Shown here piece by piece: positions 28,103 to 37,515 of a stretch of DNA of 46,431 nt (positions within the stretch are counted from its first letter, which is position 1; every line of letters begins with the position of its first letter). The DNA lies in contig MFJU01000040.1 in assembly GCA_001779315.1 (NCBI GenBank), positions 3,865-50,295 on the forward strand, read 5' to 3'. A model generated the notes under the pieces. It saw only the letters and a list, made by a program, of their open reading frames with translations, had not been told where the DNA came from and did not search any database. The position numbers and the translations under genes are program-made. This DNA is from Candidatus Gottesmanbacteria bacterium RIFCSPLOWO2_01_FULL_42_22. GTDB lineage: Bacteria; Patescibacteriota; Microgenomatia; 2-02-FULL-39-11.

Positions 28103-28788
28103 AGCCGTAAAAGCACTACAAACTCGCCTTTCGGATCGGTAAAATATTTTATAGCCTCTGGCAGTCTGCCCCGCCATACTTCCTGATGAATTTTAGTCAA
28201 CTCGCGGCAGATGACGATCCCGCTATCGGAAAAAACTTCCTGCATTATTTTTAGGGTATCAATCAGGCGGTGCGGGGATTCATAGAAAATAACCGATATC
28301 CGTAATTTATTTTCCTTAAGAAGGTTGAACCAGTTGCGTTTTTTATTTTCAGAAGGCGGAGGAAAGCCCAAAAACATAAACGGAGTCGGCGGTAATCCTG
28401 ATAAGGTTAAAGCAGTAGTGACAGCCGAAGGGCCGGGCAGGCTGTCAATTACGATGCCTGATTTTATGGCCAGATTGACCAATTTATAGCCCGGATCGGA
28501 AATCAGAGGCGTGCCTGAATCGGAAATTAAAGCGATATCTTTCCCTTTCGTTAAAATGTTTATAATCTCAAAAGAAGCTGTTTCTTCAATCTCATCGTAA
28601 AAGGGAATTAATTTCGGTAAAGCAGTATCAGCCTGACCGTATTTTTGAGTTAATATTTTCAGGAATTGACCGGTACGGCGGGTATCTTCGCAGGCTATAT
28701 AGTCTACCGATAAAAGTGTCCTGACCGCCCGGTAGGTTATATCCTCAAGATTGCCGATCGGTGTTGCCACTATCAGGAGTCTTGCCAT
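28099..28788 (-). CDS. rsmI: 16S rRNA (cytidine1402-2'-O)-methyltransferase
   Basis: MARLLIVATPIGNLEDITYRAV, CEDTRRTGQFL, LISDSGTPLISDPGYKLV, LPGPSAVTTALTLSGLP. Confidence 0.95.
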   Translation of the reverse strand: MARLLIVATPIGNLEDITYRAVRTLLSVDYIACEDTRRTGQFLKILTQKYGQADTALPKLIPFYDEIEETASFEIINILTKGKDIALISDSGTPLISDPGYKLVNLAIKSGIVIDSLPGPSAVTTALTLSGLPPTPFMFLGFPPPSENKKRNWFNLLKENKLRISVIFYESPHRLIDTLKIMQEVFSDSGIVICRELTKIHQEVWRGRLPEAIKYFTDPKGEFVVLLRL

Positions 28789-28854
28789 ATACTGGTTATA
28801 TACTGTTTGCAATGGATTATGCAATACCATATGATAATTTCATACAAATAAATT

Positions 28855-29463
28855 ATGAGTAAGTTAGCTCTGGTGCGCCACGGAGAATCCCAATGGAATG
28901 CCAAAGGCCTATGGACGGGCTGGACTGATATCGGCTTGTCAGAAAAAGGCCGCCAGGAAGCCAGGGGAGCCGCCATGAAACTTAAAGATCTTTCTTTTCA
29001 TCTCGGATTATCTTCCGACCTTAAAAGAGCCTGGGAAACTCTCGATATTATTAAAGAAACTTTGAATTTGGCTGACTTACCGACTTCACGCCATTTTGAA
29101 TTTAAAGAACGCCATTACGGCATCTATAGCGGCCGCAATAAATGGCAAATCAAGGAGTCTTTAGGTGATAAAAAATTCAAGCAACTAAGGCGGGGCTGGG
29201 ATTTCCCGATTCCCGAAGGTGAAAGCCTAAAGGATGTTTATAAACGGGTAGTGGCCGGTTATAAAAAACACATCTATCCGGAAATAAAAAACAGCCGGAA
29301 TCTCCTGCTTTCCGCCCATGGCAACTCCATCCGGGCTTTAATGAAACATCTGGAAAAAATCGATGATGATAAAATAACGGACATTGAGCTGGATACAGGC
29401 GAGATAATTCTTTATACCATTTCACCTTTCGGTAAAATTATCAATAGAGAAAAAAGAAAATAG
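28855..29463 (+). CDS. gpmA: 2,3-bisphosphoglycerate-dependent-type phosphoglycerate mutase
   Basis: LVRHGESQWNAKGLWTGWTDIGLSEKG, FKERHYGIYSGRNK, SAHGNSIRALMKHLE. Confidence 0.9.
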   Translation: MSKLALVRHGESQWNAKGLWTGWTDIGLSEKGRQEARGAAMKLKDLSFHLGLSSDLKRAWETLDIIKETLNLADLPTSRHFEFKERHYGIYSGRNKWQIKESLGDKKFKQLRRGWDFPIPEGESLKDVYKRVVAGYKKHIYPEIKNSRNLLLSAHGNSIRALMKHLEKIDDDKITDIELDTGEIILYTISPFGKIINREKRK

Positions 29464-29473
29464 GAGGAAATTT

Positions 29474-30499
29474 ATGTCAATTAAGAAAGTCAGAATCGGA
29501 GTTAACGGTTTCGGCCGGATAGGCAGGCTGGCTGCCAGGATTATTTTGGGCAAGCCAAACCTGGAATTGGCCGCGGTCAACAGCCGTTCCGAAGCCTCTT
29601 CCCATTGTTATCTTTTAGAGTATGACTCATCCTACGGAAAATTGGATAAAACTTTTAAAGCTGAAGAAAAAGCCTTTTTTGTTGACGGACAAAAAACAGA
29701 TGTTTACAGAGAAGCAGAACCCGGGAATATTCCCTGGCTAAATTCTGGAGTTGATATCGTGCTTGAAGCTTCCGGAAAATTCCGCACCCAAAAGGAGTTA
29801 TCAGCCCATCTCAAAGAGAACGTTAAACAGGTTATCCTGTCAGCTCCGGCCAAAGATAAAACTACAACCATAGTCATGGGCGTAAATCAGCAAACTTTTG
29901 ATGCGCAAAAAGATAATATTATTTCCAATTCCTCCTGTACCACTAATTGTTTAGCTAATATTATTAAACCTCTAACGGAAAATGTTGGCTTAAAAAAAGT
30001 TTTTATGACGACAGTCCATGCAATTACGGATTCCCAAAATCTTTTGGATAACTCACATCCGAAAGAAGAACGCCTCAGAAGATCAGTTTTATCGTCGATG
30101 ATTCCCTCTTCCACCGGCTCTGCTAGGGATATTGTCAAATTGTTTCCCCAATTGGCAGGCAGGATTTCCTGTAAAGCGATACGTATTCCGCTGTCGACTG
30201 TTTCTCTTATCATATTGACAGCCGAAACAGAAAAAGGGACAGATACAGAAAAACTTAATGGACTTTTTAAAAGGTATGCCCGGATTGATCAAAAAGACTA
30301 TCTTGAAGTGACGCAAGAAAAACTGGTTTCGGTTGATTTTAAAGGCAATCCGCATTCAGCTATCGTTGATGCTAGCCTGACTGAAGTGTTGGAAAACAGT
30401 CTGATCAATCTTTATGCCTGGTATGACAATGAATGGGGCTATGCCAATCGTCTTATCGATTTAGCATTATTTACAGCCCAAAAAAGGGATATGTTATGA
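29474..30499 (+). CDS. gap: Glyceraldehyde-3-phosphate dehydrogenase
   Basis: VRIGVNGFGRIGRLAARI, SNSSCTTNCLANIIKPL, WYDNEWGYANRLIDL. Confidence 0.97.
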   Translation: MSIKKVRIGVNGFGRIGRLAARIILGKPNLELAAVNSRSEASSHCYLLEYDSSYGKLDKTFKAEEKAFFVDGQKTDVYREAEPGNIPWLNSGVDIVLEASGKFRTQKELSAHLKENVKQVILSAPAKDKTTTIVMGVNQQTFDAQKDNIISNSSCTTNCLANIIKPLTENVGLKKVFMTTVHAITDSQNLLDNSHPKEERLRRSVLSSMIPSSTGSARDIVKLFPQLAGRISCKAIRIPLSTVSLIILTAETEKGTDTEKLNGLFKRYARIDQKDYLEVTQEKLVSVDFKGNPHSAIVDASLTEVLENSLINLYAWYDNEWGYANRLIDLALFTAQKRDML

Positions 30500-31674
30500 C
30501 TAAGAAAACCATCCTGGATTTAAAGGATATATCGGGTAGAACAGCTTTTGTCAGGTGCGATTTCAATATTTCTTTAAAAAACGGCCAGGCAGTCAATAAT
30601 ACTAGAATAGAAAAAGCTCTGCCAACTTTAAATTATCTTTTGCAAAAAAATTGCAGGCTTATCCTCTGTTCACATCTGGGCAGACCGATTGGAGCCGATC
30701 CTCAATTTAGCCTGAAACCTGTTGCTAAAGCTCTATCCAAATTAATCAAAAAGCCTGTCCATCTGATGGCTGATTTCTGGAAAAAAGAGGCCCTACCTGA
30801 TATTAAAAAATTGAAGAAAGCAAAAATCATCCTGCTGGAGAATATCCGTTTTTACCCGGGAGAAAAAGCCAATGATGTAGATTTCTCCAGGCACCTCTCA
30901 AAAATGGCTGATTTTTTTGTTAATGAGGCTTTTGGCGCCTCCCATCGTGTACATGCCTCAACGGTCGGCATTACCCATTTTTTGCCTTCGGTAGCCGGCC
31001 TTTTAATGGACCGGGAAATACGCATACTTTCAAAGGCTTTTAAAAATCCAGAAAAACCGCTGGTAGTATTTATCGGAGGAGCCAAGACACCGGAAAAAAT
31101 TTCCGTAATTGAAAAACTTTTGGAAACAGCCAATACCGTAGCCTTGGGAGGAGCCATTGCCAACACCTTCCTGGCTGCCTGGGGATTTGGGTTGGGGCAA
31201 TCAATGGTTGATTATGAAATGGTCGAAATGGCCAGGGTTGTCTTTTGGAAAGCGACCAGAATACATTCCGCTCTTCTTTTACCGGTTGATGTCATAGTGC
31301 AAAATAATGCTGAAAAAAAAGTTATCGAATCCGTAGATTTCGACCAGGTCCCTTCAGATGCCACCATTTATGATATCGGACCGAAAACACGTTTGATGTA
31401 TGCACAACTGATTGACCGAGCTAAAACGCTGATCTGGAACGGCCCGATGGGTTTTTATGAAAACAAAAATTTTCGCCAAGGGACCGATTTATTGTTGAAA
31501 AAAATTACCGCTTCAGTCGCTTTTTCCATTGTCGGTGGAGGGGATACTTTAGCCTGTTTGAATAAAAAAGAGTATATGGATAAAATCTCGCACGTTTCAA
31601 CCGGTGGCAGCGCCATGCTGGAATTCATTAACAAGGCTACCCTCCCCGGCATCGAAGTCCTCGAGGATAAATAA
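30496..31674 (+). CDS. pgk: Phosphoglycerate kinase
   Basis: FVRCDFNISL, LCSHLGRPIG, FIGGAKTPEKISVIEKLL, WNGPMGFYE, GGGDTLA. Start at ATGA overlap with gap. Confidence 0.96.
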   Translation: MTKKTILDLKDISGRTAFVRCDFNISLKNGQAVNNTRIEKALPTLNYLLQKNCRLILCSHLGRPIGADPQFSLKPVAKALSKLIKKPVHLMADFWKKEALPDIKKLKKAKIILLENIRFYPGEKANDVDFSRHLSKMADFFVNEAFGASHRVHASTVGITHFLPSVAGLLMDREIRILSKAFKNPEKPLVVFIGGAKTPEKISVIEKLLETANTVALGGAIANTFLAAWGFGLGQSMVDYEMVEMARVVFWKATRIHSALLLPVDVIVQNNAEKKVIESVDFDQVPSDATIYDIGPKTRLMYAQLIDRAKTLIWNGPMGFYENKNFRQGTDLLLKKITASVAFSIVGGGDTLACLNKKEYMDKISHVSTGGSAMLEFINKATLPGIEVLEDK

Positions 31675-31675
31675 T

Positions 31676-32299
31676 TTACTGGTAGCGGCGGTAGACAGCT
31701 ACGACACGACCCTGGATTTTGACGTGGGTGGTGTAGATGGGAGACATGGCGGCATTGGCCGGTTCCAGACGGATGCGTTCTTTCTCAAAAAATATTCTTT
31801 TTAAAGTAGCCAGGCCGTTGGGCAAAATAGCCACGACAATATCGCCGCTTTGGGCTTCGCTCTGGTGTTGCACTACCACAAAATCACCGTCTAGAATGCC
31901 TTCGTCAATCATGGAAGTGCCCTTAACCTGCAGAATATATCCGGGTTTCTTGCCTGAAAGCATGCTGGCAGGGACAGACTGGTAATAATTGGGGTCTGTA
32001 TGGGGTTCCAGAGGACTGCCGGCCGCGATAAAACCCAGGACAGGCAGTTCGACCGCAGTCTCATTCTCATTGAATTTTGCTCTTTGTGAGATAACTTCAA
32101 TCGATCTTTCGTAGCCGGGATTTCTCTTAATATAGCCTTTTGTTTCAAGCCGTGACAGATGTTCATGGACGGTAGAGGCGGCATGAAGACCCAGGCTTTC
32201 GGCAATTTCCATTAAAGTCGGAGCAAACCCATGTCTTTGAATATACTGCTGGATGAACTCCAATGTCTGCCTTTCGCGGTTATAAAGAATATTAGCCAT
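31676..32299 (-). CDS. lexA: LexA-type SOS repressor
   Basis: wHTH N-terminus, GTSMIDEGILDGDFVVVQHQ and GLATLKRIFFE (Ser/Lys dyad). Confidence 0.93.
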   Translation of the reverse strand: MANILYNRERQTLEFIQQYIQRHGFAPTLMEIAESLGLHAASTVHEHLSRLETKGYIKRNPGYERSIEVISQRAKFNENETAVELPVLGFIAAGSPLEPHTDPNYYQSVPASMLSGKKPGYILQVKGTSMIDEGILDGDFVVVQHQSEAQSGDIVVAILPNGLATLKRIFFEKERIRLEPANAAMSPIYTTHVKIQGRVVAVYRRYQ

Positions 32300-32479
32300 A
32301 ATTTAAGCGAACAAATTTAAGTAATATTTTCAATTTATGCTTACAAGATTAACAATAGGTTAAAAAAAAGCGAATGTCAATATCAACAAACCTGATATAA
32401 CTAACTCATATTGGGTTATTTGGGGGTGAGTCAAAATTTAGAGGGATATGTGTTAAAATTAAAGATTCACAAAAAATAT

Positions 32480-34579
32480 ATGAAATTCAAGCTTAAATCT
32501 CCATTCAAACCTACCGGCGACCAGCCTTCTGCCATTGAACAACTCACCAAGGGACGGGAAATGGGTTTGTCCTCCCAGGTGCTTTTGGGCGTGACCGGAA
32601 GCGGTAAAACCTTCACTATGGCCAAGGTTATTGAAAAAGTAAACCGGCCGACTTTGGTTATTTCCCATAACAAGACTTTAGCCGCCCAGCTTTACCAGGA
32701 ATTCCATGAATTTTTCCCTGACAATGCCGTGTCTTATTTTGTCTCTTATTACGATTATTACCAGCCAGAAGCTTATATTCCGCAAAGCGACACTTATATT
32801 GAAAAAGAGACCCAAATCAATGAAGAAATCGATAAACTGCGCCTGGCGGCTACCACTAATTTACTGACCCGTCCTGACACCATAGTGGTGGCTTCTGTTT
32901 CCTGTATTTACTCATTAGGCAATCCGGCGGAATACGGCAAATTTATTCTGGAATTAGCCGGCGGAGCATCAATATCCCGGGAAGCCATTATGAGGCGTTT
33001 GGTTGATTTGCAGTACCAAAGAAGCGATTTCGGTTTCCAGCGCTCAACTTTCCGTGTCCGTGGAGAAAATATCGATGTTTTTTTGGCTTATGAACCTTTT
33101 GCCGTCAGAATCCGCCATGACAGCCGGAAAATCAGCGCTATCCAAAGAATTGATCCTTTAACAGGTAAAATTTTAGCGGTAACTGAAAAAGAGGTCATTT
33201 ATCCGGCCAAACATTATCTGACGGAAACCTTCAACCAGAAATCGATTTTTCAAACTATCAGAAATGACCTGGAAAGACGGGTAAAAGAGTTTAAGGACCG
33301 GGGGAAACTTCTGGAAGCCCACCGTCTGAACCAAAAAGTCAATTATGATTTGGAGATGATTGCAGAAATGGGTTATGTCAACGGCATCGAAAACTATTCG
33401 CGCTATTTTGACAACCGCCGTCCCGGAGAGCCTCCATATACTTTGCTTGATTATTTTCTCAAACCATATAAAAAGAACTGGCTTTTGATAATTGATGAAT
33501 CGCATATGACCGTGCCGCAAATCAGAGGCATGTACCATGGAGACCGCAGCCGTAAAAATGTGCTGATCGATTTCGGATTCCGTTTGCCGTCTGCCCTGGA
33601 TAACCGGCCTTTGACCTTTGAAGAATTTTCCAATCGGATCCCCCAGACTGTTTTTGTTTCGGCCACTCCGGCAGATTGGGAGATAGAGCAGGCTAAAATT
33701 TCCGGAAAAAAAAGCGCTATCAAAGGCAGTGGCATTGCCGAACAATTAATCCGGCCGACCGGCATTACCGATCCGAAAATCCAAATCAGGAAAACCCAAG
33801 GCCAGATTATAGATCTTATCGCTGAAATTTTAAAGCGAAAAAAGCTAAAAGAACGGGTTTTGGTCACCACCCTGACCAAAAGAATGGCAGAGGACCTATC
33901 CGAATACCTCGATACGCGCAAATACCGGGATATGAAAAAATATAAAAATCTGTCTGACGAGGAAACGCCCAGGGTTGCCTACCTTCACAGCGATATTGAA
34001 ACTCTGGAAAGAAGCGATCTTCTTGATGATTTGCGCCTGGGGAAATACGACTGTCTGGTAGGCATAAATTTATTGAGGGAAGGGTTGGATCTTCCCGAGG
34101 TTTCCCTGGTGGCCATCCTGGATGCCGATAAAGAAGGTTTTTTGCGCAGTCAAACTTCGCTGATCCAAACTATGGGTCGGGCATCCAGACATATAAAAGG
34201 AGAAGTCATTATGTACGCCGATCGCATCACCGGCTCAATGAAAAGAGCCATCAACGAGATTAACAGGAGAAGAAAAATTCAGGAAGAGTACAACCGAATG
34301 AATAAAATCAAAATTACTCAAATTCTCAAACCGATCAGGGCAAAGCTGGTAGACAGGATAAAGGAAAAAGATGACCTGGATACTTTATTTAATCAGGACA
34401 AAGAACGCTTGGAAAAATATCTGGCAATAACCAAAGACGAACTGACTCCATATGATGCCGGGAAACTGATAACGCGTCTTGAAAAAGAAATGAAGACAGC
34501 GGCCGCTTCCCTTGATTTTGAACTGGCAGCTGCCATCAGGGATAAAATCAGGGATATTAAAAATATATCGGAAGAATAA
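32480..34579 (+). CDS. uvrB: Excinuclease ABC subunit B
   Basis: FKPTGDQPSAIEQL, GVTGSGKTFTMA, YYDYYQPEAYIP, LREGLDLPEVSLVAILDADKEGFLRS; UVR motif at the end. Confidence 0.97.
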   Translation: MKFKLKSPFKPTGDQPSAIEQLTKGREMGLSSQVLLGVTGSGKTFTMAKVIEKVNRPTLVISHNKTLAAQLYQEFHEFFPDNAVSYFVSYYDYYQPEAYIPQSDTYIEKETQINEEIDKLRLAATTNLLTRPDTIVVASVSCIYSLGNPAEYGKFILELAGGASISREAIMRRLVDLQYQRSDFGFQRSTFRVRGENIDVFLAYEPFAVRIRHDSRKISAIQRIDPLTGKILAVTEKEVIYPAKHYLTETFNQKSIFQTIRNDLERRVKEFKDRGKLLEAHRLNQKVNYDLEMIAEMGYVNGIENYSRYFDNRRPGEPPYTLLDYFLKPYKKNWLLIIDESHMTVPQIRGMYHGDRSRKNVLIDFGFRLPSALDNRPLTFEEFSNRIPQTVFVSATPADWEIEQAKISGKKSAIKGSGIAEQLIRPTGITDPKIQIRKTQGQIIDLIAEILKRKKLKERVLVTTLTKRMAEDLSEYLDTRKYRDMKKYKNLSDEETPRVAYLHSDIETLERSDLLDDLRLGKYDCLVGINLLREGLDLPEVSLVAILDADKEGFLRSQTSLIQTMGRASRHIKGEVIMYADRITGSMKRAINEINRRRKIQEEYNRMNKIKITQILKPIRAKLVDRIKEKDDLDTLFNQDKERLEKYLAITKDELTPYDAGKLITRLEKEMKTAAASLDFELAAAIRDKIRDIKNISEE

Positions 34580-34581
34580 AT

Positions 34582-37515
34582 ATGAATGAGGTCATTTCCA
34601 TAAAAGGAGCGCGCGAGCACAATTTAAAAAATATAAGCCTGGATATTCCCAAAAATAAACTCATAGTTTTTACCGGTGTTTCAGGCAGCGGTAAATCCTC
34701 ATTGGCCTTTGACACTATTTATGCTGAAGGCCAGAGGCGTTATGTCGAAAGCCTTTCATCCTATGCCAGGCAATTCCTGGGAGTGATGGACAAACCGGAT
34801 GTGGATTCAATTGACGGATTGTCACCGGCAATTTCCATAGATCAGAAAACAACCTCCCATAATCCGCGCTCAACTGTGGGGACCATTACGGAAATTTATG
34901 ATTATCTCAGGCTTCTCTTTGCCAGAATCGGACATCCGCACTGTCCTACCTGCAAACGCGAAGTAATCAGGCAAACCATCCAGCAAATAGCGGAAAATGC
35001 CCTTTCCATGGCTAAAAATATATATGCTCACGGATTAAAAGGGCCGGGTGTAAGATTGATGATTCTTTCACCGGTGGTCAGGGACAGGAAAGGAGAATTT
35101 TCCAAACTTTTCGGAAATTTAAGAAGCAAGGGTTTTACCTCATGGAGAATTGACGGTACGTTTTATGATGCTGCGGATGACTTTGTGCTTATCAAAACCA
35201 ATAAGCATACTATTGATGTGGTCATTGACCGGATTGTCATCGATAAAAAAACAATTAAGGAAAATTCTGCCAAACTATTAAAACGTTTGAGCGAAAGCAT
35301 CGAACAGGCAGTTTTATTGTCTCAGGGTCTGGTTCTGATTTCAGAAATAGAGGATGCTTCTTTCGGCTTCCCCGAAAAACCTAAAAAATGGCAGGACCAT
35401 CTGTTTTCCGAAAAATTTGCCTGCCCGTTCTGCAACATCTCCCTGCCTGAATTGGAACCGCGGATGTTCTCATTTAACTCTCCTCACGGCGCCTGTGCCA
35501 ACTGTACCGGTCTCGGACATCTTCTAAAAGTAGACCCAAATCTGGTGGTTAATTTGAATTTGTCAATTTCAGAAGGAGCGATAATTCCTTTTGCCAAACT
35601 GATTTTAGCTGATACCTGGTACGGCCGGATCGTGACCGAAGTGGCACAATCATTAGCCATCGATATGCGCAAACCCTTAAGATCGGCAGATCCAAAAAAA
35701 CTCGACAAACTTCTATACGGGACCGGGGGAGAGATTTATGAAGTTAAAGGTGAAAACAGGCAGGGACGGGTTGTAACAATTGTGGAAACTTTTTCCGGTC
35801 TTGTCTTGGAGCTTGAAAGAAGATACCACGAGACGGAATCTGATTATGTCAGAAGTGAAATCGGTAAGTTTCTGAAAGAGGAACTCTGTCCCGGTTGCCA
35901 AGGTAAAAGGCTAAAACCGGAAGCGTTGTCTGTTTCTATTGACGGAAAATCAATTGTCGAAGTGACGGCCATGCCCATCAGCAATGCTTTCCAATGGACT
36001 GACTCTTTGTCTTTGAAACTTAACAGCCGTGAGGAAGCCATCGGAAAATTGATCCTCAAAGAGTTAAAAACACGGATTTCTTTTCTCATTTCGGTTGGCC
36101 TTGATTACCTGACCCTGGACAGAAGCGCGCAGTCTCTGGCAGGAGGAGAAGGCCAAAGAATCCGCCTGGCTTCTCAAATCGGTTCAGGTTTAACCGGAGT
36201 TTTATATGTTCTTGATGAACCTTCAATCGGGCTTCATGCCAGGGATAATTTAAGGCTGATTCGGACCTTGGAGAAATTAAGAAATTTAGGCAATACGGTG
36301 GTAGTTGTGGAACACGATGCCGAAATGATCAGTCATGCTGATAAAATTTTTGATTTCGGTCCGGCAGCCGGTGAACACGGAGGTTATATTGTGGCTGCCG
36401 GAGATGTTGACGTTATCAAGAAAAATTCCAAATCCGTTACCGGACAATATTTATCCGGCAGAAAAAAAATTAGCCGCAATTTAAATATAATAAATCCTTC
36501 GCAAAAAAGTAACCGGCTTATAATATACGGTTGCCGGGAAAATAATCTCAAAAATTTGAATGTTGAGTTTCCTCTGCAAAAATTGATCTGCGTCACCGGA
36601 GTATCCGGAAGCGGTAAATCAACTTTGGTAGTCGATACCCTCTACCGTGCTCTCTACCGTCATTTCAACCCTTTTTCGCGGGAAAAGATCGGCAAGCATG
36701 AAAAAATTGAAGGACTTGAACATGTCAAAAAAATTGTTTTGATTGACCAATCTCCCATAGGCAGAACTCCCAGGAGCAATCCGGCCACTTATACGGGCTG
36801 CTTTTCCTATATCAGGGAACTTTTTGCCCAAACTCCTGAAGCCAGGGTCAGAGGCTACCGGCCGGGTAGATTTTCTTTTAATGTCAAAGGAGGACGCTGC
36901 GAAGTTTGCCAGGGTGACGGGCAAACCAAGATAGAGATGCAATTTTTGCCGGATGTCTATATTACCTGCGATGTCTGCCGCGGTTCCCGCTATAACAACG
37001 AAACATTAGAGATACGCTACCGGGATAAAAATATTGCCGATGTTTTAAGAATGACGGTTGAGGAAGCCCTGTCTTATTTTAGCAATATTCCCGGCTTATA
37101 TACCAAAATGCAGACTTTAAATGATGTCGGCTTGTCCTATATCAGATTAGGCCAACCTGCTCCGCATTTATCAGGCGGAGAAGCCCAGCGGGTCAAACTG
37201 GCCAGCGAACTTTCCAAGAGAAATACCCGGGAGACGATTTTTATTCTTGATGAGCCGACAACCGGTCTGCATTTTGCCGATCTGGAAAAACTCCTCCATG
37301 TTCTTGCCCAACTGGTAATCCTGGGGAACACCGTCGTTATCATCGAACATAATCCGGACATTATCAAGAATGCCGACTGGATCATAGATTTGGGACCGGA
37401 AGGCGGGGACAGGGGAGGAGAAATTGTCGCCTCAGGATCACCGGAAGACATGGCTTCTGTTAAATCTTCCTATACCGGAGAAATATTAAAGAAATTAAGC
37501 TCTAACAAACCATGA
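34582..37515 (+). CDS. uvrA: Excinuclease ABC subunit A
   Basis: IKGAREHNLKNISLDIP, two GVSGSGKS P-loops, CxxC zinc motifs, LSGGEAQRVKLASEL. Confidence 0.97.
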   Translation: MNEVISIKGAREHNLKNISLDIPKNKLIVFTGVSGSGKSSLAFDTIYAEGQRRYVESLSSYARQFLGVMDKPDVDSIDGLSPAISIDQKTTSHNPRSTVGTITEIYDYLRLLFARIGHPHCPTCKREVIRQTIQQIAENALSMAKNIYAHGLKGPGVRLMILSPVVRDRKGEFSKLFGNLRSKGFTSWRIDGTFYDAADDFVLIKTNKHTIDVVIDRIVIDKKTIKENSAKLLKRLSESIEQAVLLSQGLVLISEIEDASFGFPEKPKKWQDHLFSEKFACPFCNISLPELEPRMFSFNSPHGACANCTGLGHLLKVDPNLVVNLNLSISEGAIIPFAKLILADTWYGRIVTEVAQSLAIDMRKPLRSADPKKLDKLLYGTGGEIYEVKGENRQGRVVTIVETFSGLVLELERRYHETESDYVRSEIGKFLKEELCPGCQGKRLKPEALSVSIDGKSIVEVTAMPISNAFQWTDSLSLKLNSREEAIGKLILKELKTRISFLISVGLDYLTLDRSAQSLAGGEGQRIRLASQIGSGLTGVLYVLDEPSIGLHARDNLRLIRTLEKLRNLGNTVVVVEHDAEMISHADKIFDFGPAAGEHGGYIVAAGDVDVIKKNSKSVTGQYLSGRKKISRNLNIINPSQKSNRLIIYGCRENNLKNLNVEFPLQKLICVTGVSGSGKSTLVVDTLYRALYRHFNPFSREKIGKHEKIEGLEHVKKIVLIDQSPIGRTPRSNPATYTGCFSYIRELFAQTPEARVRGYRPGRFSFNVKGGRCEVCQGDGQTKIEMQFLPDVYITCDVCRGSRYNNETLEIRYRDKNIADVLRMTVEEALSYFSNIPGLYTKMQTLNDVGLSYIRLGQPAPHLSGGEAQRVKLASELSKRNTRETIFILDEPTTGLHFADLEKLLHVLAQLVILGNTVVIIEHNPDIIKNADWIIDLGPEGGDRGGEIVASGSPEDMASVKSSYTGEILKKLSSNKP

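Noticed and set aside
33173-33921. Long minus-strand ORFs (190 and 156 aa) inside uvrB
   Set aside because: Shadow ORFs opposite a highly conserved uvrB region.
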